Assembly: GCA_002390025.1 (NCBI GenBank) | Contig: DGRU01000068.1 | Location: 1 to 15,578, forward strand | Length of the DNA stretch: 15,578 bases | Direction: 5' to 3' | Source: Lachnospiraceae bacterium UBA4380 | Lineage (GTDB): Bacteria > Bacillota > Clostridia > Lachnospirales > Lachnospiraceae | Shown: one piece after another, positions 7,028 through 12,760 of the stretch | How the letters are laid out: every line of letters starts with the position of its first letter | Position numbering within the stretch: position 1 is the first letter of the stretch | Made by a program: the position numbers and the translations under genes | The notes under the pieces: model-generated | Database searches by the model: none | The model's input: the letters and a program-made list of their open reading frames with translations, nothing else | What the model was told of the DNA's origin: nothing

Positions 7028-7056
7028 ATTATAACTATTCGCAAAGATTGGCTCAA
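7028..7056 (-). promoter_or_regulatory. promoter of the LysR gene
   Basis: On the minus strand: TTGAGC (7056-7051), 17-base spacer, TATAAT (7033-7028). The -10 is consensus. Predicted transcription start is near 7021, inside the 16-bp palindrome. Confidence 0.65.
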
Positions 7057-7067
7057 GTGATTATTAT
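7038..7067 (+). promoter_or_regulatory. possible promoter of the 77-aa/hydrolase/lipoprotein genes
   Basis: TTCGCA (7038-7043), 18-base spacer, TATTAT (7062-7067). The -35 is poor, which would fit a promoter that needs an activator such as the divergent LysR protein. It overlaps the LysR promoter face to face. Confidence 0.35.
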
Positions 7068-7103
7068 GAAAACACAGAAGAAATCAACAAGGGGAGAAAG
7101 TCC

Positions 7104-7337
7104 ATGAATGACGAAAAGGCAGTAAAACATAACCTGCTCGATGCCGGGTGCAGAGAACAGACAGCTGACTTCGTGGAACAATTAGTTCAAGCCGGCAGAC
7201 TCTCCGATGCATTACACGAAATGAAGGTATTCCGCTGTGACCTGATGGAAGCACTCCATCAGAGCCAGAGAAGAGTGGACTGCCTGGACTACCTGATCCG
7301 ACAGACAGAAAAGGAAATCAGAGTAAAACAGAAATAG
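7104..7337 (+). CDS. Small helical protein of unknown function (77 aa)
   Basis: A soluble, charged, apparently all-helical 77-aa protein. AGRLSDALHEMKVFRCDLME and HQSQRRVDCLDYLIRQTEKE read as two amphipathic helices that could form a hairpin or coiled coil; cysteines at 16, 45 and 60. I do not know a function. The length and DALH...RVDCLDYL pattern resemble small hypothetical proteins I associate with LysR regulators in Lachnospiraceae, though I could not search. A good GGGGAG site lies 7-8 bases before ATG 7104. It is first in the set facing away from the LysR gene, and the last five codons already form part of the 15-bp array that fills the gap to the hydrolase. Confidence 0.7.
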   Translation: MNDEKAVKHNLLDAGCREQTADFVEQLVQAGRLSDALHEMKVFRCDLMEALHQSQRRVDCLDYLIRQTEKEIRVKQK

Positions 7338-7425
7338 CAAAGCAGAATCAGCAAAAACAGAATTAACAAAAACAGAATTAACAAAAACAGAATTAGCAAA
7401 AACTGAATTGGTAAAAAAGAATTAG
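7323..7425. repeat. 15-bp tandem array between the 77-aa and hydrolase genes
   Basis: Seven units of 14-15 bp, consensus CAAAAACAGAATTAA, starting at 7323, 7338, 7352, 7367, 7382, 7397 and 7412. The units at 7352 and 7367 are identical; the outer ones are diverged. The first unit contains the last codons and stop of the 77-aa gene. The array ends just before the hydrolase ribosome binding site. It resembles no other array here. Confidence 0.9.
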
Positions 7426-7446
7426 TAATGAAAGGCGGTAAGTACG

Positions 7447-8427
7447 ATGATGAAGACAGAAGAACTGAAACTGGTGCAGGAATGGGACAAAACCTTCCCC
7501 AAGAGCGATAAAGTGGATCATTGCAAGGTGACCTTTGTAAATCACTTCGGAATCACCCTGGCGGCGGACATGTATATTCCCAAGGGAGCTGAAGGCAGAC
7601 TGCCCGCGCTTGCAATCTCCGGCCCCTTCGGAGCATGCAAGGAACAGTCTTCCGGCCTGTACGCGCAGGAAATGGCAGAGCGCGGATTCCTGGCCATTGC
7701 CTTTGATCCTTCCTTTACCGGCGAGTCGGGCGGCTTCCCCCGCGCCATGCATTCTCCCGATATGGATGTTGAGGATTTCCAGGCAGCAGTGGATTTCCTG
7801 TCCTGCTGTGACCTGGCAGATCCTGACCGGATCGGCATTATCGGTATCTGCGGCTGGGGCGGAATGGCCCTGCAGACCGCCTGCATTGACACCAGAATCA
7901 AGGCAACTGTGACTTCCACCATGTACGATATGTCCCGCGTCGCCGGAAACGGCTATTTTGACTCTGCTGACAGCAAGGAAGCCCGCAGGCAGATGCGTGA
8001 CATGATCAATGCGCAGAGGACAAAGGACTATATGAGCGGTGAATACGCCCGCCAGGGCGGTGTGGTCGATCCCCTGCCGGAGGACGCCCCTTTCTTCGTC
8101 AAGGATTATTACGATTACTATAAGACAGAGCGCGGCTATCATCCCCGCTCTCTCAACTCCAATGACGGCTGGACAGTCAACACCCAGACATCTCTCATGA
8201 ATATGAGACTGTTCACCTATGCCGGCGAGATTGACAGCGCAGTGCTCATGATCCACGGCGAAAAGGCTCATTCCTGTTACCTGAGCCGGGATACCTTCAA
8301 ACTCCTGAACGGCGAAAACAAGGAACTGGTCATTATTCCGGATGCAGTGCACACCGACCTGTATGACAGAAAGGATATCATCCCCTTCGACAAGATCCAG
8401 AACTTTTTTGAGGAGTATTTGAAATAA
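7447..8427 (+). CDS. Alpha/beta hydrolase with a cysteine nucleophile elbow
   Basis: A 326-aa alpha/beta hydrolase of the dienelactone hydrolase/YcjY-like type, probably cytoplasmic since no signal peptide is seen. The oxyanion-side region ALAISGPFGACKEQSSGLYA (54-73) precedes a nucleophile elbow GICGWGG (133-139), where Cys135 takes the usual Ser place. The acid is probably Glu272 in LMIHGEKAHS and the histidine His302 in PDAVHTDLYD. Residues 160-245 form a helical cap. AAAGGCGG lies 8 bases before the ATG pair at 7447. The lipoprotein gene begins two bases after its stop codon, so the two are cotranscribed and likely coupled. The substrate is unknown; hydrolysis of a lactone or ester is the family expectation. 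Divergent LysR control is likely. Confidence 0.85.
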   Translation: MMKTEELKLVQEWDKTFPKSDKVDHCKVTFVNHFGITLAADMYIPKGAEGRLPALAISGPFGACKEQSSGLYAQEMAERGFLAIAFDPSFTGESGGFPRAMHSPDMDVEDFQAAVDFLSCCDLADPDRIGIIGICGWGGMALQTACIDTRIKATVTSTMYDMSRVAGNGYFDSADSKEARRQMRDMINAQRTKDYMSGEYARQGGVVDPLPEDAPFFVKDYYDYYKTERGYHPRSLNSNDGWTVNTQTSLMNMRLFTYAGEIDSAVLMIHGEKAHSCYLSRDTFKLLNGENKELVIIPDAVHTDLYDRKDIIPFDKIQNFFEEYLK

Positions 8428-8428
8428 T

Positions 8429-9097
8429 ATGAAAAAAAGAGTTGTAAGCCTGGCGATAGTATTATTGATTCTGGCCGGCTGCGGAGGGCAGACTGCAACC
8501 CCTTCGGAAGCGCAGACAAAACCAGCACAGGCGTCTTCGTCACAGGTGGTGACTGCAGAGAGCTCTGAAGAGGAGAAAGATGCAGCACAAGAGACGGAAG
8601 TCGGAACAGCAGGGGAAAGCACAACAGCTGCGGGAACCGGAACAGCCGGAGAAAGCACAACAGCTGCGGAAACCACAGCAGTTTCAGAAACTGAGGCAGC
8701 TTCAAAACCTGTAACCGGAGATGCAGGCAAGGAAGTTGATGAAGAGAATACAGGAGCGGAGACTACTATGCGGTTATTGATCGGAGAGGAAGAAATACCT
8801 GTGGCATGGGAAGAGAATGAATCGGTGAAAGCGCTTCAGAAGCTTTCTCCGCTTACGATCCAGATGTCCATGTACGGCGGTTTTGAGCAGGTCGGTCCGA
8901 TTGGTCAGAACATTGTTCGTGAAGATCAACAGACAGTTACAGATTCGGGAGACATTGTTCTCTATTCAGGAAATCAGATTGTGATCTTCTACGGTTCGAA
9001 CTCCTGGGCTTACACAAGACTGGGACATATTGACCTGTCGGAGCAGGAAATGCGGAATCTGCTCAGCAATGGGGACGTCACAATCACACTGGAGTGA
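8429..9097 (+). CDS. Lipoprotein with cyclophilin-like C-terminal domain
   Basis: Membrane-anchored extracytoplasmic protein of 222 aa. The lipobox LAGC places the lipidated Cys at 18. Residues 20-112 are a Thr/Ala/Glu/Ser-rich flexible linker with a duplicated GTAGESTTAA block. Residues 113-222 form a cyclophilin-like beta domain: MRLLIGEEEIPVAWEENESV, PLTIQMSMYGGFEQVG, GDIVLYSGNQIVIFYG, SWAYTRLGHID and NGDVTITLE fit this family closely. These domains are not known peptidyl-prolyl isomerases; the role is unknown. The start is two bases past the hydrolase stop, with GAGGAG inside the hydrolase 3' end 13-14 bases upstream, longer than usual, so translational coupling is likely. No terminator is visible after the stop. 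Confidence 0.88.
   Translation: MKKRVVSLAIVLLILAGCGGQTATPSEAQTKPAQASSSQVVTAESSEEEKDAAQETEVGTAGESTTAAGTGTAGESTTAAETTAVSETEAASKPVTGDAGKEVDEENTGAETTMRLLIGEEEIPVAWEENESVKALQKLSPLTIQMSMYGGFEQVGPIGQNIVREDQQTVTDSGDIVLYSGNQIVIFYGSNSWAYTRLGHIDLSEQEMRNLLSNGDVTITLE
8603..8674. repeat. in-frame 36-bp tandem duplication in the lipoprotein linker
   Basis: Two adjacent 36-bp units (8603-8638 and 8639-8674) differ at only a few positions. They encode 12 residues each, sharing GTAGESTTAA. The duplication keeps the frame and lengthens the surface linker. Confidence 0.9.
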
Positions 9098-9135
9098 GGA
9101 ACTGCCTGCTGTGCTGGACGGAATGCCTATCGTAG

Positions 9136-9410
9136 GGTAAACGAAGAGTTGATTCTTATGTGGTGGAATTCCTTGAGTTGCCGGACAAAGTCATCCTACG
9201 TAAAAAGCTGCAGGAATTGGCAAGCTTGCCAGGTATAAAAGAACATACTGTAGGTATTGATTTTGGAAGAAATATAATTGGCAAGAGTGGTTTTTCATGG
9301 CAATAGATGTTCCGGATGAGATAATTGCTGAAGAAAAATCTCTCAGCAATTATCTCAATTTATGTAACATCGTGTTATCCGAGCGCTTTGGGAATGATGC
9401 CGAGAAGGAC
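9136..9410 (+). pseudogene. Unrecognised coding remnant in two frames
   Basis: Frame one is open from 9136 to the TAG at 9304-9306 and reads VVEFLELPDKVILRKKLQEL, then ASLPGIKEHTVGIDFGRN, with plausible protein composition. From ATG 9297 a second frame continues with MAIDVPDEIIAEEKSLSNYL, then NLCNIVLSERFG, up to the ProX-type gene's 3' end, which it overlaps antisense to 9485. The two overlap across a T5 run (9292-9296), where one slippage event could have split a single gene. No ribosome binding site precedes 9297. I do not recognise the family. A decayed gene truncated by the rearrangement that placed the deacylase gene here is the simplest reading; a chance ORF is possible. Confidence 0.35.
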
Positions 9411-9956
9411 TTAGTCCTCGCCCACCAGGTGGACCGTCGTGTAGGTATGTCCCGTAGCCGGCAGGAACTTTTTGATCAGGTCTGAGGTGCGGAGTTTCAA
9501 ACTGCTGGTGCACACACAGGGATGGCAGCCAATATATTCATCTTTGAGGACGTCCTCATCGATCAGAAGTGTGACATCGTGGTCTTTGTCATTCATCAAT
9601 CCCATGATGCTGACGGCGCCGGGCTCGATGTCCAGGTATTTCAGCATGGCATCTTCTCCGGCAAAGGACAGACGGGCGGAGTTGATCTGTGAGGAGAGCT
9701 CCTTTGTCTTGAACTTCTTGTCTCCGGGCATCATGAGCAGGTAGAACTTTGTCTTTTGCCGGTTACAGAGAAAAAGGTTCTTGCAGATCAAAACACCGAG
9801 AACGGCATCGATCTCGTTGCAGGCTTCCATGTTATCGGCGCGCTCATGGTCGGTGCGCTGATAGGGAATCTGCAGAGTATCCAGATAATCATAGGTTCGT
9901 ACTTCCCGCGGGAGACGCCCGGTAGTGTCTTCCGGCCTGCCATCATATAAAATCAT
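9411..9956 (-). CDS. YbaK/ProX-type aminoacyl-tRNA deacylase
   Basis: Soluble 181-aa trans-editing protein of the YbaK/ProX family (often annotated PrdX or prolyl-tRNA synthetase associated domain protein), which hydrolyses mischarged Ala-tRNA(Pro) or related species. Diagnostic features: VLGVLICKNLFLCN with the conserved Lys59, the tract EPGAVSIMGLMND (111-123), and GCHPCVCTSSLKL (143-155) for the G-x-H-P loop. I chose ATG at 9956: AAAGG lies 9 bases upstream and an upstream TTG (9974) precedes that site. Its stop is embedded in a short hairpin (AGGACT/AGTCCT, 9407-9419) without a T-tract. Monocistronic. It antisense-overlaps the remnant ORF on the other strand. Confidence 0.9.
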   Translation of the reverse strand: MILYDGRPEDTTGRLPREVRTYDYLDTLQIPYQRTDHERADNMEACNEIDAVLGVLICKNLFLCNRQKTKFYLLMMPGDKKFKTKELSSQINSARLSFAGEDAMLKYLDIEPGAVSIMGLMNDKDHDVTLLIDEDVLKDEYIGCHPCVCTSSLKLRTSDLIKKFLPATGHTYTTVHLVGED

Positions 9957-10011
9957 TTTCTGTTGCCTTTCCAATGTCTTGTGACGCCTTGCGGCATTTA
10001 TATTGTTACAT

Positions 10012-10157
10012 CCTGCTTATCAAATAAAAGCTGTTTACCAGGTAAAAGCTGTCCGCCGGGGAAAAGCTGTTTACTTATTAAAATTGATTAACTAAATTTA
10101 AAATTGGTTCACTAAATAATTGCTGCTCGCTAAATAATAGTAGTTCATCGAATAAAA
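10012..10157. repeat. 18-20-bp degenerate tandem array upstream of the deacylase gene
   Basis: Eight head-to-tail units. The best are GCTGTTTACCAGGTAAAA (10030-10047), GCTGTCCGCCGGGGAAAA (10048-10065) and GCTGTTTACTTATTAAAA (10066-10083), all exactly 18 bp; later units are 16-20 bp and decay to TT..TT.ACTAAATAA forms. The array runs straight into the terminator at 10154-10196. It lies between the deacylase 5' end and the FN3 gene terminator. The rest of the 9957-10303 spacer shows only an AT-rich stretch near 9998-10012 that may hold the deacylase promoter, and unremarkable sequence at 10200-10303. Confidence 0.75.
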
Positions 10158-10196
10158 GCCGGGACAGACTGGGCAAAACTGTCTGTCCCGGCTTTT
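10154..10196 (-). terminator. Strong bidirectional terminator after the FN3 gene
   Basis: A perfect 16-bp stem: AAAAGCCGGGACAGAC (10154-10169) with GTCTGTCCCGGCTTTT (10181-10196), 11-base loop. T-tracts exist on both strands. By position it ends transcription of the FN3 gene (stop at 10304). The GGGACAG/CTGTCCC arms resemble the dispersed repeats of this window. Confidence 0.85.
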
Positions 10197-10303
10197 CATC
10201 TCTTTTTCATCTCAATTCATGGGAAGCCTGCTGTTTTCAACAGAGAGTTCAGCATTCAGCGGCAGGACTGAATCCTTTTCCTGATGAATACCTGATCGGA
10301 TCA

Positions 10304-11011
10304 TCAGCGAATGTACATCATCTGGAATCCGGCATTGCAGTAATCATCCGGTACAGGAACTCCGCAGAAAACGCCGTTGCGTTTTCTCCTGGTGACGATT
10401 CTCACATAATAATTGGTGTATCTCTTCAGATTCGCACCCTTGAATTTCTTGATCGTTGCAGAAGTTGCATTTGCCTTTGTAGGTGTTGACTGATTCCAGA
10501 CCCATTTGTTCTTGGACACAGGGTCGCTGGTCATAAAGATATTATAGCCGTTGCAGCCGTAAATCGTATTCCAGTCCAGCTTCGCCTGAATCTTGCCCTC
10601 ATTGGAGATTGTGATCGACAGCCGCCTGGGCAGAGGGACTATAAAGGTGATATTGGAGAAAGGGCTTTGATTTGTAATCTGCCCGGTTACAGGATCAACA
10701 TAGGCGGCCCTTACCTTTGCAATATAGATATGGTTATCCGCAAGGTTCTTCAGTGTGTAGGACGTGGAAGTCGTCGTATACTCCTTGTAATGACTTCCGT
10801 CTGTGTAAGTCACGACCAGAGTGTATCTGTTTGCTCCGGGAACACTGTCCCATTTGATCTTGCAGGCTGTAAAACTGCTGTTGGTCCAGGTGGAAAAATG
10901 GCAGTGACCGGGTTTGGCGAGTGCTGCTTCCGCGCTTGTAAAAGAAGTCATACCGACTAGCATTGCCGAGATCAGAAAGCAGGCTAGTAAGCGTTTGATT
11001 GATTTAGTCAT
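10304..11011 (-). CDS. Secreted fibronectin type III domain protein
   Basis: Exported 235-aa protein. A signal peptide (MTKSIKRLLACFLISAMLVG, cleaved near SAEA-A at about 29-30) leads to a first FN3 repeat at about 33-126: CKIKWDSVPGANRYTLVV, SYTLKNL and YIAKVRAAYVDPVTG are the typical B-strand Trp, C-strand Tyr and F-strand motifs. A second, more diverged FN3-like repeat follows (about 130-235: AKLDWNTIYGCNGYNIFM, YTNYYVRIVTRR). There is no LPXTG, SLH or transmembrane anchor, so it is released or bound by other means. Two Cys pairs may form disulfides. GGAGGG lies 6 bases before ATG 11011. Monocistronic, with promoter near 11105-11133 and terminator at 10154-10196. Function beyond adhesion or binding cannot be read. 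Confidence 0.85.
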   Translation of the reverse strand: MTKSIKRLLACFLISAMLVGMTSFTSAEAALAKPGHCHFSTWTNSSFTACKIKWDSVPGANRYTLVVTYTDGSHYKEYTTTSTSYTLKNLADNHIYIAKVRAAYVDPVTGQITNQSPFSNITFIVPLPRRLSITISNEGKIQAKLDWNTIYGCNGYNIFMTSDPVSKNKWVWNQSTPTKANATSATIKKFKGANLKRYTNYYVRIVTRRKRNGVFCGVPVPDDYCNAGFQMMYIR

Positions 11012-11104
11012 ATTATTCCCTCCCCTCTCTCAAATGAACAACGATAAACAACAGATATTCTTCTTTAGGAAAAGCCCCGATAAAATACTTTTCCTATGCT
11101 TAAT

Positions 11105-11133
11105 ATAATACCAGAAGCACGTCCTTTTGATAA
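11105..11133 (-). promoter_or_regulatory. likely promoter of the FN3 gene
   Basis: On the minus strand: TTATCA (11133-11128), 17-base spacer, TATTAT (11110-11105). The leader would be about 85-90 nt to ATG 11011. Confidence 0.45.
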
Positions 11134-11192
11134 CACTTTTTTCCGCTGTTCTATTCTTCAGGTCCGGTCTGCCGGGCATAATACTATATTGA

Positions 11193-11220
11193 TTGACATT
11201 ATCGACAACTTGTTTATGAT
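11193..11220 (+). promoter_or_regulatory. sigma-A promoter of the 20-codon ORF
   Basis: TTGACA (11193-11198), 16-base spacer, TATGAT (11215-11220). A consensus -35 and a good -10 in AT-rich DNA; predicted start near 11227. Confidence 0.65.
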
Positions 11221-11261
11221 ATTATATAGAAAAAATCTGATAGAAAGGGAGGTGCTTAATT

Positions 11262-11324
11262 ATGAGAAAAATCAGGAAAAATACAAAGTCTGAATATCTG
11301 TTGAGAACCTCGGCTGTACTATAA
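11262..11324 (+). CDS. 20-aa basic peptide (small ORF or leader peptide)
   Basis: The peptide is MRKIRKNTKSEYLLRTSAVL. Its ribosome binding site GGGAGGTG (11248-11255) is among the best in the window, at 6 bases from ATG 11262. A consensus promoter lies 40-70 bases upstream and an intrinsic terminator starts 21 bases after the stop, so this is a complete, minimal expression unit. The N-terminal half is strongly basic and there is no cysteine, signal peptide or membrane segment. It may be a free small protein, or a leader peptide whose translation once controlled the terminator ahead of a GNAT gene that is now broken. I do not recognise the peptide family. Confidence 0.55.
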   Translation: MRKIRKNTKSEYLLRTSAVL

Positions 11325-11344
11325 ATATTTCATGTCTGCCTCTT

Positions 11345-11373
11345 GCCGCGGTCTTTTGCCGCGGCTTTTTTAT
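11345..11373 (+). terminator. Rho-independent terminator or attenuator
   Basis: GCCGCGG (11345-11351) pairs with CCGCGGC (11359-11365), loop TCTTTTG, followed by TTTTTTATT. It ends the 20-codon transcription unit and lies directly ahead of the GNAT remnant, a layout also seen in attenuators. Confidence 0.85.
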
Positions 11374-11385
11374 TGTGTGCAGTCG

Positions 11386-11825
11386 TTTGTTTCTCATCCC
11401 ATACGCAGTCTGGCCCAGGCTTATGTTTACAGGGACCAGTGCCAGCCTTTTGGAATCTATGAGGGTGACACGATGGTTGGCTATGTTATGGTGATTTACG
11501 ATTATGATATTCCTGAATATGATATCTGGCATATGATGGTTGATGAATCCCGGCAGAATAAGGGATTTGGCAGTGCTGCTTTAAATCAGGTACTTGAGTA
11601 TATAAAAACAAAACCTTTTGGTTCTTCAAACCGGGTCACATTGACATGCAGCAAAGGAAATGGTGAGCATGGTCCGGATTTTGGACCCGGTTGGCCCTGA
11701 TTTGGGGGTGATTTGGTCCCGAAAGGCCCCGATTGGGGCCCGATTGGTCCCGATTTTACCATTCCGGTTCCCGAAACTTCCATGATTCTCTACTTTTTGG
11801 CTATGAAATGACAAAAAAGACCTAA
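11386..11825 (+). pseudogene. GNAT (polyamine-type) N-acetyltransferase remnant
   Basis: The frame covering 11386-11670 matches the middle of a BltD/PaiA-like GNAT acetyltransferase: FVSHPIRSLAQAYVY, PFGIYEGDTMVGYVMVIYD, the motif-A region MMVDESRQNKGFGSAALNQV with the R/Q-x-x-G-x-G/A acetyl-CoA loop, then VTLTCSKGNGE. The first 25-30 residues of the family are absent, replaced by the terminator. After NGE the frame runs into the 10-11-bp array and stops at 11698-11700. The expected C-terminal end reappears in another frame at 11778-11825 (FHDSLLFGYEMTKKT). The gene is thus truncated at the 5' end and interrupted by repeat DNA in place of about 30 codons. A short functional product is unlikely. 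Confidence 0.7.
11671..11775. repeat. 10-11-bp degenerate tandem array inside the GNAT remnant
   Basis: About nine units of the form GGNCCCGATT(T): for example GGACCCGGTT, GGCCCTGATTT, GGTCCCGAAA, GGCCCCGATT, GGGGCCCGATT and GGTCCCGATTTT. The period is close to one helical turn. The array sits between two recognisable pieces of the same acetyltransferase gene. It is GC-rich relative to the flanks. Confidence 0.8.
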
Positions 11826-11938
11826 AACAGCCTGTTTTTACTGGTCCAAATCTTTATTAAAGCTGTCCCGAATGATATTTTCAGGACATGCCCCTGATGG
11901 TATTATGTACACAGATCAAGGGAAACAACCTGATCGAG

Positions 11939-11971
11939 CAAAAAACAAGAACTACCAAAAACAAGAACTAC
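11939..11971. repeat. 16-17-bp direct repeat upstream of the 78-aa gene
   Basis: CAAAAAACAAGAACTAC (11939-11955) is followed without a gap by CAAAAACAAGAACTAC (11956-11971). The purine-rich tract continues to 12024 with AAGAAA-type sequence. The 11826-12065 spacer contains no convincing gene. Confidence 0.8.
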
Positions 11972-12022
11972 CATATAAAATCATCCGAAAGAAAATAAGA
12001 AAAAAAGAACAAGAAAGGAAAG

Positions 12023-12055
12023 AAACGGATGATGAGCCGTTTAATCGGCAGGAGG
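12023..12055 (+). promoter_or_regulatory. alternative hairpins next to the 78-aa gene RBS
   Basis: AAACGG (12023-12028) can pair with CCGTTT (12037-12042), while GCCG (12036-12039) can instead pair with CGGC (12046-12049), directly abutting AGGAGG (12050-12055). The two folds share bases and exclude each other, so the leader could expose or crowd the ribosome binding site. The stems are short, so this is only suggestive. Confidence 0.3.
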
Positions 12056-12065
12056 TTTATATATT

Positions 12066-12302
12066 ATGAAGATCAGAACAGCAAATGAACTCAAAGAACT
12101 CAACGCAGCACTGAACAAATGCACCAACGAAGTCTGGCTGATGGGCCCCAACGATGAGTCCTTCAACATGAAGAATGAGGATGAGTACATTGAAGGCATC
12201 ATCAGACTGACAGAAGGCCATGACGATCAGCTCGGTATCTTCACCACTTCCTACGAAGACGAGATGACCATGATGAACTTCCTGGAGAAGATGGCTGCAT
12301 AA
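12066..12302 (+). CDS. Conserved-looking small acidic protein (78 aa)
   Basis: Soluble 78-aa acidic protein with no signal, cysteine pair or membrane segment: helical MKIRTANELKELNAALNKC, then EVWLMGPNDESFNMKNEDEY, and a helical end (TTSYEDEMTMMNFLEKMAA). The alternation suggests a compact alpha/beta fold. I recall similar hypothetical proteins in gut Clostridia but cannot name a domain. AGGAGG lies 10 bases before ATG 12066. It is monocistronic: a structured repeat and a classical terminator follow. No neighbour suggests a role. Confidence 0.75.
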   Translation: MKIRTANELKELNAALNKCTNEVWLMGPNDESFNMKNEDEYIEGIIRLTEGHDDQLGIFTTSYEDEMTMMNFLEKMAA

Positions 12303-12310
12303 TAGAATAA

Positions 12311-12385
12311 CGGGACACCCGGGACGGTTGTGACTGTCCCGAAAGTGAATTACCCGGGACAGGCAGGGCCGTCCCGAGTGTCCCG
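12311..12385. repeat. Nested REP/BIME-like cruciform element
   Basis: Outer arms CGGGACACCCGGGACGG (12311-12327) and CCGTCCCGAGTGTCCCG (12369-12385) are complementary at 16 of 17 positions. Inside, two smaller hairpins can form instead: GGGAC(G)G with CTGTCCC (12320-12341) and CGGGAC with GTCCCG near 12355-12376. The unit is therefore a palindrome of palindromes, much like repetitive extragenic palindromic elements. It begins 8 bases after the 78-aa gene stop. Confidence 0.75.
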
Positions 12386-12447
12386 ACTGAATTGCCTCCC
12401 CTTAGAGGAGTACCCCCCTATTTTTTAAATATACACACGCCAAGAGG

Positions 12448-12490
12448 CCGCCGTACTGGACATTTAGCGTCAGTGCGGCGGTTTTCTTTT
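12448..12490 (+). terminator. Rho-independent terminator after the 78-aa gene
   Basis: CCGCCGTACTG (12448-12458) pairs with CAGTGCGGCGG (12471-12481), 11 bp with one G-T wobble, loop of 12, followed by TTTTCTTTT. Confidence 0.85.
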
Positions 12491-12526
12491 ATACAGAAAT
12501 AAATGTAATTAAGTATTAAATTTTCC

Positions 12527-12610
12527 AATTAACCATGAAACCCAAGAGATTTTTCTATGAAATTAACCATGAAAATTCCCCCTTTTTACCCCCTTTTCAC
12601 CCCCTTTTCC
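12527..12610. repeat. Spacer repeats: 14-bp direct pair and 11-bp x3 array
   Basis: AATTAACCATGAAA occurs at 12527-12540 and 12561-12574. It is followed by three exact-length 11-bp units, CCCCCTTTTTA, CCCCCTTTTCA and CCCCCTTTTCC (12578-12610). The rest of the 12491-12760 spacer holds only a weak TGTCC/GGACA hairpin (12619-12636) and no gene I can support. Confidence 0.75.
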
Positions 12611-12760
12611 CTGTTTGCTGTCCGTTTTTTTGGACACCACATTTTTTAAAATTGTCCCATAAGGTAAGGGTAACAGCAAAGGCAGCAGGAAGGCATCAGA
12701 TAAAAGGGCGGCGCAATGAAAACCATGCAGGCCGTCTCATGATCCGGAGAGGAGTATTGG

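Noticed and set aside
7393..8730. Minus-strand ORF of 445 codons
   Set aside because: Antisense to the hydrolase and lipoprotein genes; its Ala/Val/Ser/Pro start is the complement of the repetitive linker.
7323..10157. CRISPR array at 7323-7425 or 10012-10157
   Set aside because: Units are contiguous and 15-20 bp long, with no unique spacers of constant length and no cas genes.
11096..11293. 65-codon ORF overlapping the 20-codon ORF
   Set aside because: It would cover the consensus promoter at 11193-11220 and has no ribosome binding site; the short ORF explains the signals better.
12716..12742. 8-codon ORF (MKTMQAVS) ahead of the 84-aa gene
   Set aside because: A moderate GGGCGG site precedes it, but eight codons without other support cannot be told from chance.
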